Below, piece by piece: positions 1-8,584 of a DNA stretch of 64,000 nucleotides. Both the position numbers and the translations under genes were made by a program. A model generated the notes under the pieces. It had not been told where the DNA came from, ran no database searches, and saw nothing but the letters and a program-made list of their open reading frames with translations. Location of the stretch: the NCBI RefSeq assembly GCF_030811655.1, contig NZ_JAUSRE010000003.1, positions 1 to 64,000 of the forward strand, written 5' to 3'. Origin of the DNA: Pseudarthrobacter enclensis (lineage in GTDB: Bacteria > Actinomycetota > Actinomycetes > Actinomycetales > Micrococcaceae). Numbering within the stretch: the stretch's first letter is position 1; every line of letters starts with the position of its first letter.

Positions 1-479
1 GTCAGGCCGCCGTTCGCCGGGTCACCGCCCAACTTGTTCCGCAGGATGTCAGCCAGCAGCGCGGCAGCGACCTCAGTGTCCGTCTCGGACAGGAAGGTCA
101 CACCCTTTTCGAGCAGCTCGAGCTTGAGCTCGGCGAAGTTTTCGATAATGCCGTTGTGGATGACGGCGAGCTTGCCGCCGTCAGCCAGGTGCGGGTGCGC
201 GTTGCGGTCCGTCGGGCCGCCGTGCGTGGCCCAGCGGGTGTGGCCGATGCCGGTCACTGCCTCAGGCAACGGACGCGCCTCCAGCTCACCGATCAGGTTG
301 CTCAGCTTCCCGGACTTCTTCCGCGACTCGATGGTCCCCTGGGACACCACCGCCACACCGGCAGAGTCATAACCGCGGTACTCCAGGCGGCGCAGCCCCT
401 CAAGGACAACGTCCAGCGCACTGTGACCGTTAATTGCACCGTCAGTCGAACGGCCTACGTATCCCACGATTCCACACAT
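1..479 (-). CDS. glmS: Glucosamine-fructose-6-phosphate aminotransferase, N-terminal part (runs off the window)
   Basis: Catalyses the first committed step to UDP-GlcNAc: glutamine plus fructose-6-phosphate to glucosamine-6-phosphate, in the cytoplasm. About 159 codons are present. The protein opens [10 protein letters not shown], where Cys2 is the nucleophile of the class II (Ntn) glutaminase domain after Met removal. The glutaminase motifs [18 protein letters not shown] and HNGIIEN follow. The C-terminal SIS isomerase domains lie beyond base 1. The ATG is fixed by the need for Cys2. There is no Shine-Dalgarno, and a -10-like TAGTCT sits 7 nt upstream, so the transcript may be leaderless. 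It is divergent from coaA. glmM, for a later step of the same pathway, lies about 5 kb away. Confidence 0.97.
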   Translation of the reverse strand, partial: MCGIVGYVGRSTDGAINGHSALDVVLEGLRRLEYRGYDSAGVAVVSQGTIESRKKSGKLSNLIGELEARPLPEAVTGIGHTRWATHGGPTDRNAHPHLADGGKLAVIHNGIIENFAELKLELLEKGVTFLSETDTEVAAALLADILRNKLGGDPANGGL

Positions 480-486
480 AGCCACA

Positions 487-516
487 AGACTATCGGCAGC
501 GTGCCTGTTGCTCTAA
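487..516 (-). promoter_or_regulatory. Candidate leaderless promoter of glmS
   Basis: Read on the minus strand, TTAGAG (511-516) and TAGTCT (487-492) are separated by 18 nt. The -10 hexamer ends 7 nt before the glmS ATG, so transcription would start at or next to the start codon. The -10 fits the actinobacterial TAnnnT consensus; the -35 is weak. Assignment is by inspection only. Confidence 0.45.
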
Positions 517-626
517 ACCGGCTGGCCCATGTGTGGGGCTTGCGGCTGGTCTTCCGTGACGGGTGCCGCCGCGCTGAGCAGGGGCGTCATTTCGCGATGG
601 GCCGGGAGCGGGGCAGAATCTTTAGC

Positions 627-1592
627 GTGACTTCGCAACGCAATGAAGCGAACGGGGAGGGTGCCTCGCCGTTCGTGGAGCTGGACCGGCATACCTGGTC
701 CCGGCTCGCAGCCCAGATGGAACAGCCCCTTAATGAAGAGGACGTGCTGCGCCTTCGCGGGCTCGGCGACCCCCTGGACATTAAGGAAGTCCGGGACGTC
801 TACCTGCCGCTTTCCCGGCTCCTGCACCTGTACGTGGAGGCGGCCGGCCAGCTGCACGCCGCCACCACCACGTTCCTGGGCGAGCAGACCCAGCGCACCC
901 CTTTCGTGATTGGCGTGGCCGGTTCCGTTGCGGTGGGCAAGTCCACCATCGCCCGCGTGCTGCGGGAAATGCTGCGCCGCTGGCCCGGCACCCCCAACGT
1001 GGAACTCATCACCACCGACGGCTTCCTCTACCCCCTGGCAGAGCTTAAGCGCCGCCAGCTGCTGGACCGGAAGGGTTTCCCGGAGTCCTACGACCGGCGG
1101 GCGCTGCTGCGGTTCGTGAGCGAGATCAAGAGCGGCGCAGAGGAAGTCCGCGCCCCCTGGTACTCCCACGTCACCTACGACATTGTGCCGGGCAAGGAAG
1201 TGGTGGTCCGCCGCCCGGACGTGCTGATCGTGGAGGGCCTGAACGTGCTGGCCCCGGCCCGCCCGCGCCATGATGGCCGCCAGGGCCTGGCGCTGAGCGA
1301 CTTCTTCGACTTCTCCATCTACGTGGATGCCAAGACCTCATACATTGAAGAGTGGTATGTGGACCGGTTCCGGAAACTGCGGAGCACCGCGTTCGCGCAG
1401 CCGGAGTCCTACTTCCACCGCTACGCCACCCTGTCCGACGAAGAGGCGGAGAGCACCGCACGGGACATCTGGAAGCGGATCAACGAGCCCAACCTGGAGG
1501 AGAATGTGCTCCCCACCAGGGGCCGGGCGCAGCTGGTACTGACCAAAGAGGCGGACCACTCCATCCGCCGCATGCTCCTCCGGAAGGTTTAG
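627..1592 (+). CDS. coaA: Type I pantothenate kinase
   Basis: Phosphorylates pantothenate with ATP, the rate-setting step of coenzyme A synthesis. The 321-residue length matches bacterial CoaA. The P-loop GSVAVGKST is at residues 99-107, followed by TTDGFLYP and a central YDIVPG...[11 protein letters not shown] segment typical of the family. The GTG at 627 ([10 protein letters not shown]) gives the family length. An in-frame ATG at 597 would add ten residues and cannot be excluded. No good Shine-Dalgarno precedes either start. It is divergent from glmS and followed 5 nt later by the carboxypeptidase gene, so the two are probably cotranscribed. Confidence 0.95.
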   Translation: MTSQRNEANGEGASPFVELDRHTWSRLAAQMEQPLNEEDVLRLRGLGDPLDIKEVRDVYLPLSRLLHLYVEAAGQLHAATTTFLGEQTQRTPFVIGVAGSVAVGKSTIARVLREMLRRWPGTPNVELITTDGFLYPLAELKRRQLLDRKGFPESYDRRALLRFVSEIKSGAEEVRAPWYSHVTYDIVPGKEVVVRRPDVLIVEGLNVLAPARPRHDGRQGLALSDFFDFSIYVDAKTSYIEEWYVDRFRKLRSTAFAQPESYFHRYATLSDEEAESTARDIWKRINEPNLEENVLPTRGRAQLVLTKEADHSIRRMLLRKV

Positions 1593-1597
1593 CACAC

Positions 1598-2455
1598 GTG
1601 TGCCACGAATGCGGGTCACCCAGCCGGCGCAGCTTCACGCGCTTCCTCGCAGCCGGTGCCGGGCTGACGGTCCTGGCTGCCTGCACACCGGAGGCACCCA
1701 AGGCGGCGCCGTCGTCGTCCGCTGCTCCTTCCCCGTCCCCCTCCCCCTCAGCCCTCTCGGCTTCAGCGGGCCCGACGGCGGAAACCGCCACGGTAAGCCA
1801 GTCGCCGGAGTCGCCGTCCCCCACGCCGTCGCCGTCCGCCACCCTGGCGCGGCAGTTTTCGCTTGACGACCCCAAGAGCCAGTGGGTCATCGTGAACAAG
1901 CACCGGCCGTTGAAGCCCGCGGACTATGTGCCGGCTGACCTGGTGCGTCCCGCCGTCGCCATTTCCGCCGCAGGTGAGGCGGCGTTGCTGAACAGCACCA
2001 CCGCGGCAGCCGCGGAAGCGATGTTCGCAGCGGCCGCACGGGACGGCGTGGCAATCGTGCTGGCGAGCGGCTACCGCTCCTACAGCACGCAGGTGACCAC
2101 CTACAACGGCTACGTTGCCGCACGCGGACAGGCCGACGCCGACACCGCCAGCGCGCGCCCGGGCCATTCGGAGCACCAGACGGGGTGGGCGTTCGACATC
2201 GGCGACGGCGGAGGCGCATGCAGCTTCCAGCCGTGCTTCGCGGACCAGCCGGCGGCCACCTGGGCGAAGGCAAACGGGCACCGCTTCGGGTTCGTGGTGC
2301 GCTACCCGTGGATGCTGCACCCCATTACGGGGTACTACTACGAGCCATGGCACCTGCGGTACGTGGGCGTGGAGGCGGCCACGGACATGCTGAACCGCGG
2401 CATCGGCACGCTGGAGGAATACTTCGGCCTGGAGGCGGCACCCGCGTACCTGTAA
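1598..2455 (+). CDS. Tat-exported D-alanyl-D-alanine carboxypeptidase lipoprotein (VanY/peptidase M15B family)
   Basis: Predicted zinc D,D-carboxypeptidase trimming peptidoglycan stem peptides at the outer face of the membrane. The N-terminus has a twin-arginine motif (SRRSF, residues 9-13) and a lipobox LAAC with lipidated Cys29, indicating Tat export followed by lipid anchoring. A Ser/Pro/Thr/Ala-rich linker (about 30-85) precedes the VanY domain. The zinc/catalytic motif SEHQTGWAFD is at 191-200 and EPWH at 249-252. The GTG at 1598 is the only start that gives the signal peptide without running deep into coaA; it lies 5 nt after the coaA stop. The substrate (D-Ala-D-Ala) is inferred from the family. 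Confidence 0.88.
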   Translation: MCHECGSPSRRSFTRFLAAGAGLTVLAACTPEAPKAAPSSSAAPSPSPSPSALSASAGPTAETATVSQSPESPSPTPSPSATLARQFSLDDPKSQWVIVNKHRPLKPADYVPADLVRPAVAISAAGEAALLNSTTAAAAEAMFAAAARDGVAIVLASGYRSYSTQVTTYNGYVAARGQADADTASARPGHSEHQTGWAFDIGDGGGACSFQPCFADQPAATWAKANGHRFGFVVRYPWMLHPITGYYYEPWHLRYVGVEAATDMLNRGIGTLEEYFGLEAAPAYL

Positions 2456-2524
2456 TGCCCGCGAAAAGAGCTTCGGAAAACATGCGCAGATATTGATCTG
2501 CAACTGCAAAGAACCTGTCTTTCC

Positions 2525-2537
2525 TGAGGTAACCTCA
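2525..2537. repeat. 13-bp palindrome upstream of the GT87-like gene
   Basis: TGAGGTAACCTCA is a perfect 6-bp dyad with one central base, 6 nt before the ATG at 2544. Its left half also contains the only GAGGT Shine-Dalgarno-like string. It could be an operator or a small hairpin around the ribosome-binding site; no regulator can be assigned. Confidence 0.4.
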
Positions 2538-2543
2538 CGTTTC

Positions 2544-3911
2544 ATGTCGCTAAGGCCCGGAGCAATCGCCGCAATATTCCAAAATGCGGCCGTCGGCCGG
2601 TCCTGGGCACTTGCGATAGCCCGGCTAGACGCCCTGATTACACCTCAACGGCTGCGCCTTTACCCGCGTTTCTTCGCGGTGGCAACAATTCTCGCGTTGC
2701 TACTGTCATCCATTGCGAGGATTGCAGCCCCTACCGTTCAGGGCGCTTGGCTCCCGGACTATTTGGCTCATTGGACGGGAGGCAGGCTTCTGGTGACTTC
2801 AGAAACTGCTGGCTTATATGACCCAGGAGTTCAACAAGCCCTGCAGAACGCAACCTTGGGCGGGACGTCCGCACTCGCCTGGTTCGTTTCGCTGCCGGTA
2901 GTTGCCGTCTTTTATGCTCCTCTTGCTGTGCTTCCGTACACCTTGAGCGGGCTGGTCTGGTTTTTTGTCAGTGCATCCCTCCTGGTCTGGTCCATCCTCG
3001 CTCTCAAGGATCTTGCGCCGGTGCTGATGGCACGACGAAAAATGGCCGTGGTTCTGGCGATCATGGCCTCACCTGTTGTCTTCGAACTGCTCGGCGGGGG
3101 CCAGGACTCAGCGTTCATTCTGGCAGTTTGGCTTCTCGGCATCCGTCTGGTGAGCAGCCGGCATGATATTTGCGCGGGGGCTGTGTTTGGCCTGGGATTC
3201 GCCAAGCCTCAACTCATTCTCCTTGTGCCGCTCACGTTGCTGGTTACCAGAAATTTCCGGGCCTTGGCGTCATTTACAGCAGTTTGCGCTCTTCTCGCCG
3301 GGGTTTCTCTGGGAGTGGCCGGTGTGGAGGGGCTGCGGCATTGGCTGTCGGCGCTTTCCAGCCCCCTGTATATGGAGCACGTTCAAAATGGTCAGGCTTG
3401 GAAGATGGTGGGACTGCCCTCCCTGCTGCAAGCATTCATACCGCCGGCTCACCAGGCGTGGGGAACCCCGCTTCTGACCTGGCTGCCATTGCCGCTGGGA
3501 GCGCTCATCCTGCTGGCCTGGATCCGGGGACATCGAGGGGCCCAAGGAAGCCCCATAACAGTTTGGATCGTTGCACTGGCCACGACCGTGGTGTTCTCAC
3601 CCCATTTGGCCACCTATGACGCCATTCTCTTTATCCCAGTGATCATGTTTCTCCTCGAAGAACGCGCCTCCCGCGTGCTGCGCGTTTCCGTTGTTGCCGC
3701 CTTCGGACTCCTCTACCTGGGGCCTGTCTTCCACGTTGCCGCAAGTAACCTTTCCTGGCCGCTGAGCATCATCCAGGCGCCCTGGTCCGCGCTGCCGTTC
3801 ACGCTCATTTGGCTGGAATTGCTCCGGTCACAGGGAGCTGCACCACACACTTCCCTTGGGCCCGTGCCTTCGGGAAAAGAGCCGGAGGCTAAGACAATCA
3901 TTATGGAGTAG
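2544..3911 (+). CDS. Polytopic membrane glycosyltransferase, GT87 (DUF2029)-like
   Basis: A 455-residue hydrophobic protein with roughly ten membrane segments. It resembles the GT87/DUF2029 group of GT-C mannosyltransferases, which use polyprenyl-phosphate sugars at the outer membrane face (PimE is the known mycobacterial member). Recognisable parts are the early extracytoplasmic PDYLAHWTGGRLL stretch with an acidic residue, the GGGQDSAFIL segment and GFAKPQLILLVPL, all characteristic of the family. The ATG at 2544 was chosen over a TTG at 2493, which has no ribosome-binding site. The substrate is unknown. A second GT87-like gene lies at 9962-10828. Confidence 0.72.
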   Translation: MSLRPGAIAAIFQNAAVGRSWALAIARLDALITPQRLRLYPRFFAVATILALLLSSIARIAAPTVQGAWLPDYLAHWTGGRLLVTSETAGLYDPGVQQALQNATLGGTSALAWFVSLPVVAVFYAPLAVLPYTLSGLVWFFVSASLLVWSILALKDLAPVLMARRKMAVVLAIMASPVVFELLGGGQDSAFILAVWLLGIRLVSSRHDICAGAVFGLGFAKPQLILLVPLTLLVTRNFRALASFTAVCALLAGVSLGVAGVEGLRHWLSALSSPLYMEHVQNGQAWKMVGLPSLLQAFIPPAHQAWGTPLLTWLPLPLGALILLAWIRGHRGAQGSPITVWIVALATTVVFSPHLATYDAILFIPVIMFLLEERASRVLRVSVVAAFGLLYLGPVFHVAASNLSWPLSIIQAPWSALPFTLIWLELLRSQGAAPHTSLGPVPSGKEPEAKTIIME

Positions 3912-4022
3912 CGGTTGCTGGCTGCTAGCCGCACCCTAGCGTAGGCGAAGGTACCCCGCGTTGCACCCGGGGCGTGTTGCTTGCTCATCCGCCGTTCGAC
4001 GCGTCAGGGTAGGTTGGTTTCC

Positions 4023-4424
4023 ATGCTGACTGGATTCAAGAACTTCATCATGAAGGGCAATGTGGTTGACCTTGCGGTCGCCGTTGTCATGGGTACCGCG
4101 TTCGGATCGGTGGTGACGGCGCTGGTGAACAAAGTGCTGATGCCCTTCATCTCCGGCCTGGTGGGCGCGCCAAACTTTGACAGCTTTGCGCGGGTGGAGC
4201 TGCGCGGCAACGCCATCGAGTTCGGCGTGCTGCTGACGGCTGTGGTCAACTTCCTGCTGATCGCCGCGGCCATCTATTTTGTGGTGGTGATGCCGATGAA
4301 CCTGATGATCGAGCGCCGCAACCGCCGGCTGGGGATTGACAAGAGCGTGAAGAAGGACGCTGCGGAGGACCCGCAGGTAGCGCTGCTGACCGAAATCCGG
4401 GACGCGCTGAAGGACCGCGTCTAA
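4023..4424 (+). CDS. mscL: Large-conductance mechanosensitive channel
   Basis: Homopentameric inner-membrane channel that releases solutes on hypo-osmotic shock. The 133-residue length is normal. MLTGFKNFIMKGNVVDLAVAV is the amphipathic N-terminal helix leading into TM1, with VVMGTAFGSVVTALV as the pore-lining region. The periplasmic loop follows, then TM2 (about 80-100) and a charged C-terminal bundle ending EIRDALKDRV. The ATG is preceded by a GGGTAGG ribosome-binding site. The gene is a single unit closed by the bidirectional terminator shared with glmM. Confidence 0.95.
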   Translation: MLTGFKNFIMKGNVVDLAVAVVMGTAFGSVVTALVNKVLMPFISGLVGAPNFDSFARVELRGNAIEFGVLLTAVVNFLLIAAAIYFVVVMPMNLMIERRNRRLGIDKSVKKDAAEDPQVALLTEIRDALKDRV

Positions 4425-4438
4425 GCCTGCTCAACCGC

Positions 4439-4479
4439 AAGTGGCCCGCCTCCTGCTGGGAGGCGGGCCACTTTTGTTG
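4439..4479. terminator. Bidirectional terminator between mscL and glmM
   Basis: A 15-bp perfect stem, AAGTGGCCCGCCTCC (4439-4453) with its complement at 4459-4473, has a 5-nt loop. T-rich sequence follows on plus and the A-rich flank gives U residues on minus. It sits between the convergent 3' ends of mscL and glmM. Confidence 0.88.
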
Positions 4480-4482
4480 CTG

Positions 4483-5844
4483 CTAGTTCGACGCCAGTTC
4501 CAGCGCGAGCTCGGTCCGGACCACCTGGGCCAGGTGTTCGGCGATGGACTGGGCCGTCTCTTCGTCCGCGGCTTCCACCATCACCCGGACCACGGGCTCG
4601 GTGCCGGAGGGACGGAGCAGGACGCGCCCGGTCTCGCCCAATGCCGCTTCGGCAGCTGCCACCGCCTGGGCCAGGACGTCATTGCTGCCCACTTTGCTGC
4701 GGTCCACGCCCTTGACGTTGATCAGCACCTGCGGAAGCTTGGTCATCACCGTGGCGAGTTCTTTGAGCGGTTTACCGGTCAAGGCCACCTGCGCGGCGAG
4801 CTGCAGGCCGGTGAGCAGGCCGTCGCCGGTGGTCGCGTGGTCGGAGAAGATGACGTGGCCGGACTGCTCGCCGCCAAGGTTGTAGCCGCCGTCGCGCATG
4901 CCTTCCAGGACGTAGCGGTCACCAACGGCGGTTTCCACGATGGTGATGCCGGCTTCCCGGAGCGCAATCTTGAGCCCGAGGTTGCTCATCACAGTGGCCA
5001 CCAGGACGTCATCCCTGAGTTTGCCGGCCTTCTGGAGCGCGACGGCGAGGATGGCCATGATCTGGTCGCCATCCACCTCGTTGCCCTCGTCGTCCACGGC
5101 CAGGCAGCGGTCGGCGTCGCCGTCGTGGGCGATGCCGAGGTCGGCACCGTACTTGACGACGGCTTCCTTGAGCGGGCCGAGGTGGGTGGAGCCGACGCCG
5201 TCGTTGATGTTGAGGCCGTCAGGATCCGCGCCGATCACGATGACGTCCGCGCCGGCGTCCTTGAAGAGCTGGGGCGAGCAGCCGCTGGCGGCGCCGTTGG
5301 CGCAGTCCAGCACCACGGTGAGCCCGTCCAGGCGGTGCGGGAGGGTGCGGAGCAGGTGGACGATGTAACGGTCCTCTGCGTCCGAAAAGCGCTGGATGCG
5401 GCCGACGTCCGCGCCGGTGGGGCGGACGGCCTCCTTGCTCATCTGGGCTTCGATGGCGTCCTCCACTTCGTCGGGGAGCTTCTGCCCGCCGCGGGCGAAG
5501 AACTTGATGCCGTTGTCCGGCGCCGGGTTGTGCGAGGCGGAGATCATGACACCGAAGTCCGCTTCCAGGTCCGCCACCAGGTATGCGGCGGCAGGCGTGG
5601 GCAGGACGCCGGCATCGTAGACGTCGATGCCCGAGCTGGAGAGGCCGGCTTCCACGGCGGCGGCGATGAATTCACCGCTGGCACGCGGGTCCCGGGCCAG
5701 CACGGCGCGGGGCCTTGCGCCGTTTGCACTGCGGTCATGACCAAGCACGACGGCGGCCGCCTGGGCCAGCTGCAGGGCCAGTTCTGCTGTCAGCAGGCCG
5801 TTGGCCAAGCCCCGGACACCATCAGTTCCAAATAATCTAGACAC
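4483..5844 (-). CDS. glmM: Phosphoglucosamine mutase
   Basis: Interconverts glucosamine-6-phosphate and glucosamine-1-phosphate on the way to UDP-GlcNAc, using a phosphoserine intermediate. The 453 residues are full length. It starts [10 protein letters not shown]; the catalytic phosphoserine loop ISASHNP places Ser104 as the phosphorylated residue. The metal loop DGDADRC and the sugar/phosphate loops GGEQSGH and [12 protein letters not shown] are present. The GTG start is supported by the invariant N-terminus. There is no Shine-Dalgarno, but TACACT lies 6 nt upstream, suggesting a leaderless message like glmS. The gene converges on mscL. Confidence 0.97.
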   Translation of the reverse strand: MSRLFGTDGVRGLANGLLTAELALQLAQAAAVVLGHDRSANGARPRAVLARDPRASGEFIAAAVEAGLSSSGIDVYDAGVLPTPAAAYLVADLEADFGVMISASHNPAPDNGIKFFARGGQKLPDEVEDAIEAQMSKEAVRPTGADVGRIQRFSDAEDRYIVHLLRTLPHRLDGLTVVLDCANGAASGCSPQLFKDAGADVIVIGADPDGLNINDGVGSTHLGPLKEAVVKYGADLGIAHDGDADRCLAVDDEGNEVDGDQIMAILAVALQKAGKLRDDVLVATVMSNLGLKIALREAGITIVETAVGDRYVLEGMRDGGYNLGGEQSGHVIFSDHATTGDGLLTGLQLAAQVALTGKPLKELATVMTKLPQVLINVKGVDRSKVGSNDVLAQAVAAAEAALGETGRVLLRPSGTEPVVRVMVEAADEETAQSIAEHLAQVVRTELALELASN

Positions 5845-5850
5845 CGGTCA

Positions 5851-5856
5851 AGTGTA
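5851..5856 (-). promoter_or_regulatory. Candidate -10 of a leaderless glmM transcript
   Basis: On minus, TACACT is followed by 6 nt and then the GTG start codon. This fits an actinobacterial TAnnnT -10 with transcription beginning at the start codon. No convincing -35 is visible 16-19 nt upstream. Confidence 0.4.
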
Positions 5857-6027
5857 GAGGATGGGTGCGGTGGGACCTGCGTAGGCGTCGCCTCCGGGCT
5901 GGTTCTACCTGTCGGATACCTGCCTCCCGACGGGGCCGGATACTGGGACTACTTGCTTTCATCCGCGGCTACCTGTCTTTGCCCAAAACCCTCGCCACGG
6001 TTATTTGGCGCCCCCTACGATCCATGC

Positions 6028-7266
6028 ATGACACCTAGCTATGGGGGCTTGGCGCTTGAAATTGTAGTACCGGTCTATAACGAAGAAGCGGTACTGGAAC
6101 GCAGCATCACAAGGCTCGCCGAATATCTGACGAATGAAATGCCGTCGACGTGGAAAATCACCATCGCCGATAATGCAAGCACCGACCGGACACCGGTGAT
6201 TGCCGCCCGCCTTAGCGGGTACATTCCAAACGTCGAGTATCGGCGCCTCGAGGTCAAAGGACGCGGGTACGCGCTAAGGGATGCCTGGTCTGCCTCCGAT
6301 GCCAAAGTCCTGGCTTACCTGGATGTCGACTTATCCACGGACCTTGCCGCTCTGCCTCCGCTGGTGGCTCCATTGTTGTCCGGTCACTCTGACGTCTCAA
6401 TCGGCACGCGTCTGGGCCAGAACTCAAGAGTGAGCCGAGGTCCGAAGCGTGAATTCATATCGCGGTCTTACAACTTCCTGCTTCGCCGAGCCATGCAGGT
6501 TCGGTTTACCGACGCACAGTGCGGGTTCAAGGCCATCCGAGCTGGCGTTGCCAAACGACTTCTCCCCCATGTTGAGGACAACGGCTGGTTCTTTGACACC
6601 GAACTGTTGATCATTGCTGAACGCTCCGGACTTCGTATCCACGAAATCCCCGTCGATTGGGTGGATGATCCGGACAGCCGCGTGGATGTCAGGCAGACAG
6701 CCCTGGATGACTTGAGGGGAATGGTGCGGGTCGCCGGATCGCTGGTCAAGGGGGTCATCCCGGTGCGGGCAATATACGCAGAGCTCGGCCGCCAGCCTAT
6801 CGGACACGGTGGGCGGCCAAGCTTTTTTGGGCAGGTGCTGCGATTTGGACTGGTCGGAGTGGCCTCGACACTCGCGTACGCGCTTCTGTACCTTCTCATG
6901 CAGGGGCCGTTCGGTTCCCAGGAAGCGAACTTTATCGCCCTGCTTATAACAGCTGTCGGCAATACCGCTGCCAACCGCAGGTTCACTTTCGGCATCAGCG
7001 GTCCCGTCGGGCTGTTTACCCAGCAATTCCAAGGGTTGCTCGTCTTCTTGCTGGCCTGGACATTCACGTCGGCGTCCCTCCTTCTTCTGCACGCAATCTC
7101 CTCAGATACACACCCCAGCCTGGAACTTCTTGTGCTGACGGCGGCAAATATTTTTGCCACTTTACTGCGGTTTGTATTACTGCGCCTTTGGGTGTTCGGC
7201 GGAAGGAAAACCCGGCCGCGTTCATTGGTAACGGAGGTGGTGCATGTTCAGAACATCTCGTACTAA
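6028..7266 (+). CDS. Family 2 glycosyltransferase fused to a GtrA-like membrane domain
   Basis: A two-part protein of about 412 residues. Residues 1 to about 240 are a DPM1-like GT2 catalytic domain: VVPVYNEE (13-20), the nucleotide-binding DNASTDRT and the metal-binding DVD (99-101), with FTDAQCGFKAI downstream. Such enzymes transfer a sugar from UDP or GDP to polyprenyl phosphate. From about 267 a GtrA/DPMS-type domain with four membrane helices follows (FGQVLRFGLVGVAS), which in known systems helps flip or present the lipid-linked sugar. The ATG at 6028 is the start nearest the conserved domain. Its 3' end overlaps the acyltransferase gene by 23 nt. It probably supplies donors for the neighbouring GT-C enzymes. 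Confidence 0.85.
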   Translation: MTPSYGGLALEIVVPVYNEEAVLERSITRLAEYLTNEMPSTWKITIADNASTDRTPVIAARLSGYIPNVEYRRLEVKGRGYALRDAWSASDAKVLAYLDVDLSTDLAALPPLVAPLLSGHSDVSIGTRLGQNSRVSRGPKREFISRSYNFLLRRAMQVRFTDAQCGFKAIRAGVAKRLLPHVEDNGWFFDTELLIIAERSGLRIHEIPVDWVDDPDSRVDVRQTALDDLRGMVRVAGSLVKGVIPVRAIYAELGRQPIGHGGRPSFFGQVLRFGLVGVASTLAYALLYLLMQGPFGSQEANFIALLITAVGNTAANRRFTFGISGPVGLFTQQFQGLLVFLLAWTFTSASLLLLHAISSDTHPSLELLVLTAANIFATLLRFVLLRLWVFGGRKTRPRSLVTEVVHVQNISY

Positions 7267-8584
7267 CACCCCCGACGCCGACCACCAACCTCACACTTTG
7301 GGCCAAGCATTCGCAAGCCGGCCTAACTCCCTGAACGCTGTGCGTTTAGGGCTGGCGGTCACGGTCGTTTTCTCCCACAGTTGGCATCTGGGTGGGTACG
7401 GCGAAGAGCCTCAACTGTTCAAGCTCGGCCTCGGCACATGGGCCGTCTTGGCGTTTTTTGGTATTTCCGGCTACCTCATAACAGGCAGCCGAGTCAGCCA
7501 AGAGAGTTCATGGAGGTTCTTTCGTGCCCGCATCCTTAGGATCTTGCCGGGCTTATGGTTTTCGGTTGCCATGGTCGCCTGTGCAATAGCGCCGACTGCT
7601 GCGGCACTGAGCGGACGAATCTACAGTCCTGCCGACGCGTTCTCATTTATAGTCCACAATGGCCTATTCCTTTCACAACCATCCGGCGTTAGTACTATCG
7701 GTGAGACCCTTTCGGGTCTCCCTGACGAGCGCTTCTGGAATGCTCCGCTTTGGACGCTTTTTTGGGAGGCGTTCTGCTACGTGGTCGTGGGTTTGTTGGG
7801 TGCGATACTCAGGCCCAGGCTGTTCGCTATCGCTGCTGGGCTACTGTTCGTCGTGGGGACGGCCGGCCTGCTCCTGGTGTCTAGGACGGAGGAAACGTCA
7901 TACTGGGTATCGAACGGCCCAATAGCCCCACTTACCGCTTTCTTCGCGGGCTCGGTAATCTACTTACAGCAGCACCGTGTCCATTTTTCCGTGAAAAGCG
8001 TGTTGGGATGGTTGTCCCTGACTGGCATCATTGCCGCAACGGGACTAAGTAATTATCTTATCTTTTTGCCATTCATCCTATGCACGATCTTGTTTTCGCT
8101 GCTTGTTCCTTTGAAACATGTAGGCCGGCGGCATGACATCTCCTATGGAGTGTATATATATGGATGGCCCGTACAACAGTGTCTCGCGATGGCCGGACTT
8201 CAAAAACTCTTTCCGCCCACAATTTTCGCTGCCGTAAGCCTGATTGCCGTTTTGCCGTTCGCATGGTTCAGCTGCGTCGCGGTGGAACGCCCGGTGCAGA
8301 AAATTGCTAAATTCATGGAACGAAAGCCGGGCTATCACCAGATGATACGCGGGATTAACACAGTTGGACCGATAGGCCATTCTCTGAATCGGAAGTCATT
8401 CACCCTTACGCACGAACAAGCTCCCGGCAGGCTCCGAAAAAGCAATACTCCAAAGCGGGCTGGCTTCAAGGTAGGCAGCGAGACCCGTGTCAGGTGGAAC
8501 AAGCGCGCAGTCAGCACCTTGAAGCGCCGAGTCGAGGTCTCCGCGCCCGGCAACGGTCTCAAGCGATTTATCAACTCGAGCTGA
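7244..8584 (+). CDS. Acyltransferase-3 (OafA-like) membrane protein with a probable read-through tail
   Basis: An integral membrane O-acyltransferase for a surface glycan or lipid. LNAVRLGLAVTVVFSHSWH carries the conserved His45, and SWRFFRARILRILPGLW is the family's arginine-rich cytoplasmic motif. About ten hydrophobic segments end near VERPVQKIAKF (about residue 350). The last 80 or so residues are hydrophilic, basic and unlike the family, and the final 189 nt lie antisense to the coding 3' end of the next gene. Loss of an earlier stop is the simplest explanation. A strong GGAGG precedes the ATG. Translationally coupled to the upstream GT2 gene. Confidence 0.85.
   Translation: MFRTSRTNTPDADHQPHTLGQAFASRPNSLNAVRLGLAVTVVFSHSWHLGGYGEEPQLFKLGLGTWAVLAFFGISGYLITGSRVSQESSWRFFRARILRILPGLWFSVAMVACAIAPTAAALSGRIYSPADAFSFIVHNGLFLSQPSGVSTIGETLSGLPDERFWNAPLWTLFWEAFCYVVVGLLGAILRPRLFAIAAGLLFVVGTAGLLLVSRTEETSYWVSNGPIAPLTAFFAGSVIYLQQHRVHFSVKSVLGWLSLTGIIAATGLSNYLIFLPFILCTILFSLLVPLKHVGRRHDISYGVYIYGWPVQQCLAMAGLQKLFPPTIFAAVSLIAVLPFAWFSCVAVERPVQKIAKFMERKPGYHQMIRGINTVGPIGHSLNRKSFTLTHEQAPGRLRKSNTPKRAGFKVGSETRVRWNKRAVSTLKRRVEVSAPGNGLKRFINSS

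Noticed and set aside
4441..5835. A 464-codon open frame on plus opposite glmM
   Set aside because: Full antisense shadow of glmM, beginning within the terminator hairpin; no domain recognised.
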